Shown: piece after piece, positions 23,677 to 34,810 of the stretch
Numbering within the stretch: the first letter of the stretch is position 1
How the letters are laid out: every line of letters starts with the position of its first letter
Source: Solanum dulcamara
Taxonomy: Eukaryota > Streptophyta > Magnoliopsida > Solanales > Solanaceae
DNA: 64,000 bases
Direction: 5' to 3'
NCBI RefSeq assembly: GCF_947179165.1
Contig: NC_077245.1
Location: 39,301,286-39,365,285 of the forward strand
Notes under the pieces: model-generated
What the model saw: the letters and a program-made list of their open reading frames with translations, nothing else
Databases searched by the model: none
Told to the model about the DNA's origin: nothing
Position numbers and translations under genes: made by a program

Positions 23677-24283
23677 TGTAAAGTAATAATACAATATATA
23701 AAAAAAAAATTAAATAAATTTAGTGTTAGCCAAATAAATTCACATGCATACTAGTTATAATCTACCACTCTATTCCTCCTTGCTTGTTTCATTTTCATCA
23801 TCCTCCCATTTCTCCTCCTCAAATGATTTATATACCTCAGTTACTTCTACCTCAACATTTGGCGTTATAATCTCATAAAGCTCATCATCAAAAACTTCTT
23901 CTAGTATGTGTTGAAGATGTTCTAGTGTGGTTTCTAACTCAACATCAACTTGTTGTTGAGCAAATGCAATATCATTTTGGTAGGCCGCATCTAATACATT
24001 CTAAATTTCAATTCTTTTCAAAGGCTTTGTCTTAATAACAACCCACCAATTAGACTTATCTCTATGCACTATATATGGAGCATAATAGACTTGCTTAGCA
24101 TTTTGGGCAATGATAAAAGAATCGTAACTTTCGCCTTGTCTGATATGCTTAACTTCAATTACATTATTTTGTCGGTGCACCCTTGTGCCTTTATGTGATG
24201 GGTCAAATCACTTACACCAAAATAATACTACTTTTTTAGGCCAACCTGAATATGTTTCTTCAATAATCTCTTGAATGACACCC
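23677..24283 (-). pseudogene. CACTA DUF4216 segment, copy 2 of the tandem duplication
   Basis: The segment repeats 23069-23676 nearly base for base, from TGTAAAGTAA at its left to TTGAATGACACC at its right. Substitutions and extra stops separate it from copy 1. The head-to-tail arrangement with no spacer shows a local tandem duplication after the element inserted or during its decay. Copy 2 keeps the junction to the upstream domain at 24330-24860. Confidence 0.7.
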
Positions 24284-24329
24284 TAGTATTAAATAGTCTG
24301 GCCATTACCGTCGACATCACCTTGAACGC

Positions 24330-24860
24330 ACACACCACTATTGTTGGTTTTCTTATGCATAGCCTCTTTTAATTGTTGATAGAAAAGTCTTGCTTCTTCA
24401 TTAGGAGCTTCAACAAAATATTGATTGGGTTCCATCTCACCTTGAACCCGTAGAGCATCATTGACCATTTCATGAACTCTATCATATTAAATTGTATCAT
24501 GTTGAACTCTATCATGTGGAACCCTGTCATGTTCAACCCTAAATTAACCATGTAGTGCAAGCACATTATATTCATCCACGGGTAGTAAATTATAATATAT
24601 ATTATTCAATCCATCTATTTTCCCATGATCAACCCATACAAAATATCTGGGCTTAAATCAATTTCCATACAAATGAACCATAACTGTATTTGTCTTAAAA
24701 AAATTCAAGCGTCTACATTCACGACAAGAACACCTAACTAATCCATTTCTCTTAAAAATATAAGTGTCATTACATAATGAATAAACTTCTTACACCGTCA
24801 ATTAATTCAGGTTTGAAACAACCACCAACTTCCTAATACATGTTATACATCCACAAACGA
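24330..24860 (-). pseudogene. CACTA transposase-associated N-terminal domain remnant
   Basis: Minus-strand reading gives an FIHYVMT segment, a decayed CxxC region, a VHLYG / VWVDHGKIDG pair and NEEARLFYQQLKEA. That is the order of the transposase-associated domain at the N-terminus of plant TNP2-like CACTA transposases. Stops and frameshifts are frequent. The next expected part, the catalytic transposase, is absent, and DUF4216 follows within about 50 codons. I infer an internal deletion. Confidence 0.6.
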
Positions 24861-24931
24861 TGATCAATCTACAAAATTACATATATTCTAGCTTAATTAG
24901 TTAATAAAAACAACAATTCATCGATATTCCT

Positions 24932-25395
24932 AAAGTTCACAACCTAAGCTCAAATTATAATTAAGTTCACAACCTAATTAATTCAAGTTATATTTAATTC
25001 AAGTTCTAATTAATTTAAGTTATAATTAATTTAAGTTATAATTAATTTAAGTTATAATTAATTTAAGTTCTAATTAATTCAAGTTCTAATTAATTCAAGT
25101 TCTAATTAATTCAAGTTCTAATTAATTTAAGTTCTAATTAAGTTCACAACCTAATTAATTTAATTTATAATTATGTTCATAACCTAATTAATGCAAGTTA
25201 TAATTAAGTTCACAAACTAATTAGTTCAAGTTATAATTAATTCAAGTTCTAATTAACTCAAGTTATAATTAAGTGCAAGTTCTAATTAATTCAAGTTATA
25301 ATTAAGTTCAAGTTCTAATTAATTCAAATTATAATTAACTTCTAGTTATAATTAAGTTCAAGTTCTAATTAATTCAAGTTGTAATTAAAAGTTCT
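24932..25395. repeat. AT-rich minisatellite, 15-16 bp unit
   Basis: Close to thirty imperfect units of AAGTTCTAATTAATTC and AAGTTATAATTAATTT follow one another. Neighbouring units share the same variant (runs of TTATAATT, then TTCTAATT), so local copying spread variants. Looser AAGTTC/TCTAA motifs continue to about 26150. Confidence 0.9.
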
Positions 25396-26640
25396 AATTC
25401 ATGACATTCAAGACGAATGTTTCTAAGTTAAAGTATAAAATTCCAAATTTCAAGTATATACAAATTAAAGTTCTAAAATCCAAATATTCAAGTAATTAAA
25501 GTTCAAGTTCATGACAACATAAAGTTCTAATTAATTAGTTCTAAAGTCTAAGTTCAATGACTTCAAAAATCCTAAAATTCAAGTTCAAATTTTCTAAGTT
25601 CTAAGCTCATGACATTCATTTATCCTAAAATTCAAGTATCTAAGTTATCCTAATTAGTTCGAAAGTCTAAAGAGTTCAAAATATATACAAACTTAAAATT
25701 TTCAAAGTTCAACTTCAAAAATCCTAAAGTTCAACTTCATGACTTTAAATATCTAACTTTAATTATCTTAATTAGTTCATAAGGACCACAATTCAACAAG
25801 ATTTCTACACTTAATAAAAATGCAAGTTTAAGTTCTAAATTCATGTTCTAAGTTCAAAGATCAAGTTCTAAATTCAAGTATTTCCTAAAATTCAAGTATC
25901 TAAGTTATTCTAATTAGTTCTAAAGTCTAAAGAGTTCAAAACTTATACAAACCTAAAAAAATTCTAAGCTCAACTTCAGATATCCTAAAGTTCAGATTAA
26001 TGACTTTGAATAGCTTCTAAACATCAAAAAACATACAATCCAATATTTTTTTAAGTTCAACTTCCAAACATCCTATATTCAAGTATTTCTATGTTTAAAA
26101 ATTCAAGATTTCTAACTTCTAATTACTTCATACTTCTAGCTTTTAACTTCAAAATTAAAGCACTTCAATTCCAACTAAAATGATATCCAATTCACAATCT
26201 AATTCAAAAAAAAAACCAATTCAAACTAAAGAGCTAAAATCTTCATTTACCAATTCACAATAAAATATATAAACTAACTATGTTAATAACATTCTAACTT
26301 CAAGAATACTTCAATTCCAACTAGAACAATATTCAATTCAAAAAATTTCTATTCAAACTAAAGACCTAAAATCTATAATCACTAATTCACAATTACACAT
26401 ACACACTAAATATGTTAATAAAATTCTAACTTCAAAAATACTTCAATTCCAACTCTAAAATACTTAATTCATAATCTAATTCAAAAAACCCCAATTTAAA
26501 GTAAAGACCTAAAATTAAAACTATAATTTCATTCTCTAATTCATAATCAAATATACAAATTAACTATTTTAATAGCATAAATTTAACAAACTAAATGAAA
26601 TAAACTAACTAATAAATCAAAATATTCTTAAATTATCCAA
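25396..26640. other. AT-rich interior of the CACTA element
   Basis: The strand is low in G, with many irregular TTCAAGTTCTAA-type motifs that look like decayed extensions of the minisatellite. No gene is seen. Confidence 0.5.
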
Positions 26641-26880
26641 AAGAAAACCTACCTAACCAACAATGACAGAGCGAGGGAGAGTAACTGGCCAGACAAAATA
26701 GGGGGAAGCAACCGGCACCAGGGTGGGGAGACTGACGGCATGGTGGTTGCACCTAGGTGGAGGCGGCTGGTCGGTGTAAGGGTGGTCGGAGTAGGGGGTA
26801 GGAGAGGAGAGAGGAGACAGGAGAGATACAAAGAAAAAGAGAATAGGGGAAATGGGAGAAATCTCATAAATCTAATTTGA
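26641..26880 (-). other. GC-richer segment near the CACTA 5' end
   Basis: This short, GC-richer segment is open on the minus strand for 72 codons (26649-26867), giving a Pro/Leu/Ser-rich peptide. The position fits an untranslated or first exon of the transposon, between the sub-terminal repeats and the transposase remnants. No domain is recognisable. Confidence 0.35.
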
Positions 26881-27386
26881 TATTTTAAAAGAAGCGATTG
26901 ATTGTGTCATTAAGTCCGTCGCTTTTTTAAAAATAGTTGACTAGACTTTGACAAAAAAAGTGATGGATTAAGCGACGCAATCCATCGCGAATTTCAAATA
27001 GTTGGCCAAATTAAATTGACCAAAAGTGACAGACTTATACACGTTTTCCGTCGCTAAATTTTTTATAAAAAATTAAAAAATTAAAATTAATATAGAACGA
27101 CTGACTATGTCGTTAATATTTAATTTATAATGAATCAATTATAATTATGAGAGACGGACTACGTCGTTATATATATATATATATAAAATTAATTATTAAA
27201 TATATATAGATTTGGAAGAAAAATACGCTAAAAACGACGGACAAACACATGTTGTCTGTCACTTTTTCTTTAAAAAATAATAAAATAAATAAAGTGACGG
27301 ACAGTGTTGCAAATATTGTCACTTTTTTCCAGTGACGCCGTCCGTCACTATTTGTCCTGTTAGTTTTTAGCTCTTTTTCATTAGTG
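26880..27386 (-). repeat. CACTA terminus with sub-terminal repeats
   Basis: Motifs GTCCGTCGC (26909), TCCATCGCG, TCCGTCGCT, CGACGGAC (27234), GTGACGGAC (27295) and GTCCGTCAC (27339) occur in both orientations, ending with TAGTG at 27382-27386. Such motifs are transposase binding sites in plant CACTA elements. A TA microsatellite lies at 27165-27185. Confidence 0.8.
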
Positions 27387-29112
27387 GGTATAAAGGAATT
27401 TTCATGAAAATATACTTTCTTGAAGTTTTTCTTGACACAATTCACCTAAAGCTAAATACAGTTCCTGAAATACTTATTTAAAACTTGAAATATATTTTAC
27501 TCATGAAATAATGTATAAAAAATACGATGACTATGTTTTAAAATAACTTTGGTTAAGAATGTCCATGTGATAAAATAAACATGAACCATCAATCAAAGAC
27601 CATCAATGACATGAAGAATAATAATTTCAATAATAGGATTAAGAATCGACAATCTGAAATAGAGAGAATTTTAAATCATAGACTTTTATCTTACTAACTG
27701 GAAATGTAGATGCAAGGCATTAGGAAGAACTAAATTTCTCACTATGATAGCCTTACATGCCTTGAATCTCTCCAATTGAAACCCTAACGTTGAACAAGAA
27801 TCACAAAATTCTGTTCTTGAGCCTTAAGATGAGTTATCTTGAAAATCCTAGATTTTGAGCGTAGAATTCTTGCTTAGGATATATAATCATATGCTAAAAT
27901 CACTAGAAAATCATTTGAGTATGTATACCTTGATTTTGAATAAAGAACTATGGATGGAATTATTCAAATCGTTAGAAAATTGTTTAGAGTATGCTTACCT
28001 TGATTTGGAAGGAAGAGCTCCAGATATACTTACTCAAAAATCAAGTCTTGAACCCTAGAATTGAGTTCTTAGTTTTACTAGAGATATGAGGGAGATTTGA
28101 TCTTAGAATCTTGTTAAAAAAATCAAGATTTATATTGTAAGATCATGGATATACTTAGCTAGACTTATTAGAGTGGAAGAGAGCTCTTGGGACAGTTGGG
28201 GTCGATCATATAGTAAAAGTGGAGAAAAGAAACTCAAAATAGCATTTTTATAAAATCTAAAACAAATTGATATATATTGATATACGGGTTGTGTACATGC
28301 TCTACGGACCATAGAATTAAAGGAAGGTCTGTCGTTTGACTCGTGCTACCCAAAGGAAACTTTTCCACTCGCTACCAAGAACCAAGGACCGCCATTGGAC
28401 CCGTGAAGCTAACCATTGTTCGTCATTTTGGACCATCAATTGTCATTATTTGATAGTACTTTACTAAAATGTGCATAATTTCTTACTCCGGACTCGAATT
28501 TATGAACAAAAAAGGTGGCGTTGTAAAGAATACTCATAAACCTATAATTTAGTGGGTAATACAACACATGATTCTTCATATTCTAATATATATGATCATT
28601 TGAAGTTGAACTTTGCATATTCTTGTGACAAAAACTTGATCGATAGGGAATCTTTGATCTCGACTTAGTACTAGAGGTTCCTTATGACCCTAATTCATAT
28701 CCAACAAACTTTCCATATTTAGAATTTTATATTAACACCTATGTACAATTAGCATTTTGCGGATTTAGCTTAGGAAAATAATGAAAATATAAAAATACCC
28801 TCAGGAAAAGTCTCACCGGATCGAGTCCACGAGGACTTTCCATGGCCCAGGGAATTCCTCTATGGAACTCATACAACTTGTCATCTATTGGGTTTTCATC
28901 CACGAGTCCATTCCATGGATCGTGGAATGATCTACGGATTGTGGAGTGATTATATAGAACTCAGTATTTTTGATAACTTTCATGTACGAGTCTAGAAGGT
29001 CATTCCACGACTCGGATGCTGGTCATGGAAAACCTAGTACTAAAAAAACTTAATGCTGGTTTTTCTAGCTTAAGCGTTGAATTTTTGTTTGCTCAAAATC
29101 CGAGGTGTTATA
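27387..29112 (-). repeat. Probable minus-strand LTR fragment, unnamed family
   Basis: The right end is CCGAGGTGTTATA, so the minus strand begins TATAACACCTCGG, close to the common TGTAACACCTCGG LTR start. ACGGACC/CCACGAGTCC motifs at 28310-28440 and 28800-29020, and AACCCTAG leader-like segments near 27780 and 28040, fit an LTR. The 27387-27680 part is unassigned. No gene is seen; the small plus-strand frame at 27855-28058 lies in a local duplication (AAATC.CTAGAAAATCATTTGAGTATG and a second version). Confidence 0.45.
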
Positions 29113-29223
29113 GTTTTGCCTTTTCTCTGAGTAAAAGTGTGTGAGTCTCATTGTGGATGAATTTGTATATTTGTAATCTAGTTGTGCTTTCTAGTCCACT
29201 AAGAACTCTTGCTATACAAGAAC
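29113..29223. other. Spacer between two LTRs
   Basis: About 110 bases with no recognisable feature. It ends in AGAAC, the would-be target duplication of element A, whose partner was lost. Confidence 0.4.
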
Positions 29224-31342
29224 TGTCACAGCTCGAACTAGGGACAAGCCGCGACATGGTGATCGGGATACGAGGGAACCCAACCATAAGACATCTTAGC
29301 ATACATCGCATACATATGGTAAAGAAAATGAAAAGATAAGGTGAAGTAATCATCAAGTGGGAGCATGACAAAGGGAAATCAACTCAATAGACGTCCAAAC
29401 TGGACTACATCATAAGTCGTCTTATCATGCTTATAGTCTATTCTTTGATAAGGTCTTAGGATAATCTCCTAGATCACCCTAACAATAGAAGAAAGGTCAA
29501 AGTAATACAAATATGAATAAAAGCCATGTCTTCGATAGAATGAGGACTCACCAACTCCTTGAAAATCTAGAGAAATATGTAGCCATGAATAGGATGGTCG
29601 TGAGTGTCGTCCGTCCCTACATTATGAGACAATGTAGGAAAAATATATGTTAGTACGTTTGAATGTACTAAGTATTTGATGTATGCATGAACAATTAAAA
29701 GAACGTAATCAATATGTCATAAGATGCATGACCAATCATAATGAACATGAGTAAAACTTAAAAGCATTTTAAAACATATGAAACTTATGGTCAATGCCTA
29801 TCATACAACTTCAACTTTTAACTCATAACTTAACTTTAACTTGTGTGGGATAAGAACTTTAACAGATATGTAAGACCATGCGAACTATTACATCAAATCC
29901 GATGACTCCTGCATCCAGACAGGGGAGGCTACCTTTCCAAGGCATACTCCATAGATAACTTGTCTCAACTCAACTCAACTATGCTATATGTGGATCCACT
30001 AGCTTAGCCATGAAGGAAATTCTAGGCGGACAACATAGTTTAAGACTTTAAGTTGCTACTAGGATTCCCTAGGGTAACTAACTGCGTTATCGAACCGAAC
30101 CCCACCTAGACATTCTCTCGCTTCTTAGTCAATATCCCTATGGAAACTCGTAAAACATGATCATAACATAATAGAGAAAGATAGTAATTGCCTATCAATC
30201 CATCTTTAAAATATATAGGAATAGCTCATTAACTTAGTAATTCATAAGAATCTATATACTCAGTGTGAATTGTACTTATCACCATCTTTAATAACATCTT
30301 TGATCTTAACTTTGATCATCATAATAACTTCATCTTTCAAAATCATAATCTCAACTTTAACTCATAAAACTTTCATTGAAAATCATTTAACTCATAAGTA
30401 ACGCAGAAAATCATCTTTAACTCATAGCTTGAGAATAGATTTATGCATGGGCATTCATAATTCAGCTTAAAATCATGAAATTCATATGAAAACATACACA
30501 TAATGATCATTGATAACATCTAAAAATAGAATTTAATCAGCCCAATGCAATTCATCAAAATTAGGGTTTATAATCAATTGAAAATTTAATGAAAACTTGA
30601 GAAATCTTTGGGACTTCATGGATGAAAGGGCACATAAATCAATCCCCACATACCTTGCTTCAAATCACTAGGAATTGTAAAGAAACCTTGGAAGAAATCC
30701 AAAACCCTAGCTTGAATTTGGAGAGAACCCTTAAGAGACTTTAAGAGTTCTTTCCTTGGGAAATTTGGAAGAGTGAATTGAATAGGAAGGAAATTTGAAG
30801 AATTGAATATTTATAGACTTTGATCTTGTCCATAAAAATTCCTAAGTTCATTGAACTGAACTTTGTAACTGACACAATTACCCCTCATTAAACTTCGGAC
30901 TTTGACCTTACGGATCACCTTCTACGGGCCATCGAACCAATGATGAGTCTTCTAAATGAATTGTCTTGTAGGTCTGAGGAAAAGCCTAAAAAATTGAGTC
31001 TCTAAAGTTTGAGAACGGGTCATGTGTACGACCCGTCAAAGCTTCTACGGGTCATTCTTTGGGCTCGTCCTGCAGGTCTCAAAAACCTGCAATTGGAGAG
31101 TCTTTGAATTTTTGTCATGAGTCATTCTTACGACCCATAAAAACTTTGATGACTCATTCTGGCAAGTCGTAGAACCTCTCCTGAGGGCAATATCTTATTT
31201 TGCTCAAGGGGTCACTCTACAACTCACCCTTACGAGTCATAAGAAGCTCTGTGATCCATAGAGTGACTTGTAAACATGGGTAGGTTCAAAAATTTAAGAT
31301 CTTTCTCCTATGTTCCAACTCTCCTACTTCCGTGGTCTTACA
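29224..31342 (-). repeat. Element A 3' LTR (left)
   Basis: The 2119-bp LTR starts TGTCACAGCTCG and ends GGTCTTACA on the plus strand, so it begins TGTAAGACC on its own strand. It aligns with the right LTR up to about 30630, with frequent differences. GTCGTGAG/CATTATGAGACAATGT landmarks near 29600 are shared with 58500 and 5990. ACGACCCGT-like repeats lie at 30900-31250. B inserted at its outer base. Confidence 0.88.
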
Positions 31343-31696
31343 ATGTTACACCCCGCACTCTTGAGCTCGGAACGTCTTCTTAAGTTCCTTAGATACTATC
31401 ATGTGAGCCGGATAAGCTACGACACTATCAAACAACTCTAAGGAAAGAAGATTGTGATACCTCGCGAGAAGGGAGGTCGGAGATAGAGTCATAAGAATTC
31501 GGAAAGAGTTGGAGGCTAAGAAATGAGTCGTAGGACTCGATTTACCTACGTAAGACACTAAGTTAAGAGTCTTATACACTTAAGTTGTTTAAGGATATAC
31601 CAAGCTTACGTAGTGCGGATTACATGAGCTCTTAAAGTAAGACAAGATTACGAACCCGCGAGGAAGGAAAAAAGACGACGCGTGGCAGCCAATGGA

Positions 31697-31895
31697 GGAG
31701 CGACACGTGGCAGCACCTCAAGCAAGCAGGTGATGCACCTACTTAGGGTCAAGTAGGTGATGCAGCTGCTTGGGGGAGGTGGACCCCGCTGCCACGTGGC
31801 AGCCCCTAATTGGCAGCATGACACGGTGGCCCAATAGGGGCTGGACATGTGTCCCTCTTAGGGGCTGACACGTGTCACCACTTGGGACCACCTAT
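31697..31895 (+). promoter_or_regulatory. Element B LTR promoter with G-box palindromes
   Basis: ACACGTGG (31703) is followed by the 16-bp perfect palindrome GCTGCCACGTGGCAGC (31788-31803) and TGACACGTGTCA (31866-31877), all with CACGTG cores. CCTATATTAG, about 12 bases after the last, is the TATA candidate. The leader with AACCCTAAAGC follows. Between the first two boxes an inverted repeat CACCTACTT/AAGTAGGTG (31736-31759, 6-base loop) can form a hairpin. The arrangement recurs in C and D. The 3' LTR repeats it at 38819-39017. Confidence 0.6.
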
Positions 31896-33604
31896 ATTAG
31901 TTGATATGTATCCAAAATCTTCAGCTTGTTCATTAAAAATTTCCAGCAGCAACGTGAACAAAGAACCCTAAAGCTTAAGGAGAGAAACTTGCGACGGCTT
32001 TGGGAGAAAAATAGGTAAGTCCCGTTTTCGTTCCGTAAATTAATTAATTAGCGTATACTACGATGATATGGAAGTATTAGTAGTACAAAATTAGGATTTT
32101 ATGCAGCAAAAAACGAACAGCAAGCTGCCACAACGTTACAGCATGCTGAAAATATTTCCGAGGCGCGATTTTGGCGAGTTCTAGCCAATTTCGGGAAAGG
32201 TAAGTTCTTACCCTCTAATTTGAAGTTTATGATGTTAAATTATGGTGTATTACACACCTTAGGAGCTTCTGGAAGTTGGGTAAAAGGTTTGAAAAGTTCA
32301 GCGTTCGAAATTAACGAATTTAGAATCGCTATAGTTAAGTTGTTGTCGAAATAAAGTGTTGTACGTGTAGGGGCTGCTGCTGGTTGTGTTGTGGCGTGTT
32401 GCAGGGTCTAAAATTTATCTAAATGAGGTGTGGGATCTTCTGGTTGCAGCCACAGGCTTTGCAATTAAAGAATTCGCGAAAGAAAGATTAAAAACTCTAG
32501 TTTTGGTATCTTAGTTTCGAGTGAATTGTTGGGGGTTTATATTGTATAATTTTGGTCGTAATATGTATATGTATGGTCTGCTGGTTGCATTGTTGGTTGG
32601 CTGCAGGTTCTAAGTACATGGTTGGGAATTCGGATAGGGCACATTATAGGGGAGGTGCTGCCCAATTTTCGTTAACGCCTTAACAAACTAAACAACTAAT
32701 CGAGGAAACGACTAAGGGAATAGATTCCATTACCACTAGGGTGTAACCTAAGATGCTGGAAAATTAAGAAGAGTTGATATGCATATTACTCTCCTGTTTA
32801 ATAGGTTCAAAGGATGACGAGGCGAACAGGATAAAGAGAAGTCCATACAAGGTATGTGAAGCTTTCCTTTGGCGTGTTTTTGGAATAGATATGTAGAACT
32901 ATTCTTCTTTTCTTTTGGCATGTCTTAGATATAAGTTATGAATGATATGTATACGATATTTGGGATTTAATCCATTCGTAAAGCCCTGAGTATGAGTCGA
33001 GACTCTTGTTTACTTCTTGATATTAGAACTCCTATAATAGCTGAGTCATTTCCTTTTAGTCTTCTATGTGATGAAAATTAATATATGTAAAGCCTATTTC
33101 TTCTTTCCTTTGGAATGGCTTAACTTTAAGTGAAATGGTATATGATATAGGTTTAGAGGTAATTCCATTTATGAGCTCTGATTGTAACTCGTGACTTGTA
33201 GTCACTCCTGAACATCAAGAGTCTGAAAGTAGTCAAACTACTATTCTCGAGCCTGCTATATAATGAATAGTAAGTAGAGGTACTAGCTCCTCTATTTAGA
33301 GGCTCTGAAATGATAAATGCCGTTGATTGCATGAGTTGAGTCTTTGACTAGATAAATTGTGTTTCTGATTGCATAGACTATATTTCTGATTGCATGAATT
33401 ATGTGGCATTATTTTGATGCATGTTTGTGATCCCTGAAGCCCCAACTGATATAAGCCCTAATGACATCTAAAGGGATACCTCAGATAATTACTCCCCTAG
33501 TCTTCAGGTGACGGTTCACTTGACTGTTTCATCGAGTCTTAGATAATGACTTAGTTGCATATGGTTTCTCACTACTCTACTCGTGCATACTGTAACCCAT
33601 CCTT

Positions 33605-34138
33605 CCTCGAGTCCCACGATGGGCCGGGATATGTTATCGTGCACAGTGTTACTACTTCTTTCACCGCGTCCCGGGCCGGATGTGTATAGTTCCACGCACG
33701 AGGAGACGATGCCGTACGTGAGGTGTGATATATGTTATATGTTATGACGATACGATTATTCACCGAGTCCCGGGCCGGCTGTAATATGATAGTATATATG
33801 GTGAAATAAGGAAGGAACACCGAGTCCCTCCTTAGAGGGCCGGGTATATATGTATATTATGATGGTACGCTATAGACGTACACCACTCCATTCACCGAGT
33901 CCCTCACTAAAGGGCCGGATACTTTATGTAGGCATGCATATGAGATTAAAGCAATACATTGTGACCCTGAGCCCCGCAGTGAACCGGGTGTGATACGATG
34001 ATATACATGATAAGATGATACCGTATACGATGGTATGATACCGTATACGATGATATGATGAAATGAAATGCATTATGATATGATGATATGTGATTATGAA
34101 GAAGTGATTATAACACCGAGTTCACTAGAGGGCCGGGC
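33605..34138 (+). repeat. Hairpin repeat array, element B 5' LTR
   Basis: Irregularly spaced units of CCGAGTCCC(T)...(A)GGGCCGGGTAT occur at about 33608, 33665 (CGCGTCCCGGGCCGG), 33762, 33821, 33896, 33965 and 34115. Each has a CCCT..AGGG or CCCGGG self-complementary core, and GATAC/GATATGAT runs lie between. The 3' LTR has the same array at 40727-41261. Confidence 0.75.
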
Positions 34139-34797
34139 ACAGCATATGATGATGTGTATGATTTATGTGTCCTAAGGTGCAGGTACAGTAATTTATTTAG
34201 TTATTATACTTGTCCCCTGCATCCCTATTTCAGTTATGATCTCAGTTACGATGTGTTATGCTTTACATACTCAGTACATATATCGTACTGACCCCCTTTT
34301 TCTCGGGGGGCTGCGTTTCATGCCCGCAGGTACAGATGTTTATTCTGGAGATTCATCAGCATAGGAGTTCCTCTCAGCTGTGTCGGAAGTGCTTCACTGT
34401 TCTGGAGCCTAAATTTTGATGCTAGTCACTTAATGTATATATTTGTACATTCAGGGGTACGGCGGGGGCCTTGTTCCGCCATATGTTGTTGTTACTATTC
34501 TTAGAGGTCTGTAGACATATGTATATGTGGGTTGTTTGTGAGTTAGTTTCGATGTTGCCTATTCGATATGTTGTGAATGTTCTTGTTATAGCAGCCTTAT
34601 CGGTTCGCGTGCCCTTTCATGATATGATATGAATGGAAGAGGCTACAGGAACATGAAAAAGTTTTAACTCATTGGTTTTTTTTTTGTGAGTAGTATCACC
34701 TTGTTCATAGTTCAATATGACTACAACTAATAGGTAGGTATACGGGGGTCCAGATCGGACCCCAGTCGCGGCCTACGGGGTTGGGTCGTGACAGAAG

Positions 34798-34810
34798 TGG
34801 TATCAGAGCA
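34798..34810 (+). other. Element B primer binding site
   Basis: TGGTATCAGAGCA, four bases after the 5' LTR, is a perfect complement to the 3' end of plant initiator tRNA-Met as I recall it. Confidence 0.95.

Larger units (their letters stand above)
21929..27386 (-). mobile_element. Decayed CACTA (En/Spm) DNA transposon, minus strand
   Basis: The right end reads ..TTTTTCATTAGTG, so on the minus strand the element begins CACTAATGAAAAA, the hallmark CACTA terminus. Sub-terminal GTCCGTCGC/GCGACGGAC-type repeats fill 26880-27350 in both orientations. Inside, on the minus strand, come a transposase-associated domain, two tandem DUF4216-like segments and a Transposase_24-like ORF. The core transposase between the first two is missing, so the element cannot be autonomous. 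It continues left of the solo LTR at 19341-21928 for an unknown distance. The opposite CACTA end was not found. Confidence 0.78.
31344..34793 (+). repeat. Element B 5' LTR
   Basis: The LTR runs from TGTTACACCCC to GGGTCGTGACA. Contents in order: a G-box-rich promoter (31700-31890), leader with donor-like GTAAGT near 32014 and 32200, a third GTATGTG near 32852, a hairpin array (33605-34138), and the LTR tail. Differences from the 3' LTR that I noted: TTCTTA/TCCTTA near 32207, GATCTT/GAGCTT near 32429, CCTAG/CCCAG near 33499, GACGAT/GATGAT near 33747, AGATG/AAATG near 34338, TTCGAT/TTTGAT near 34564, and 10 versus 11 Ts near 34680. Confidence 0.97.

Noticed and set aside
24932..25395. Possible telomere- or centromere-type satellite
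   Set aside because: It is confined to one transposon, the unit is 15-16 bp and AT-only, and there is no TTTAGGG or long satellite monomer.
31346..31579. 77-codon minus-strand frame repeated identically at 38468-38701
   Set aside because: Identity follows from the two B LTRs. A version also exists in the D LTR because the LTR starts are homologous. It covers the LTR terminus and is unlikely to be translated.
33572..33820. 82-codon frame with repeated TxPARD segments
   Set aside because: The peptide repeats are only the translation of the hairpin repeat array in the LTR.
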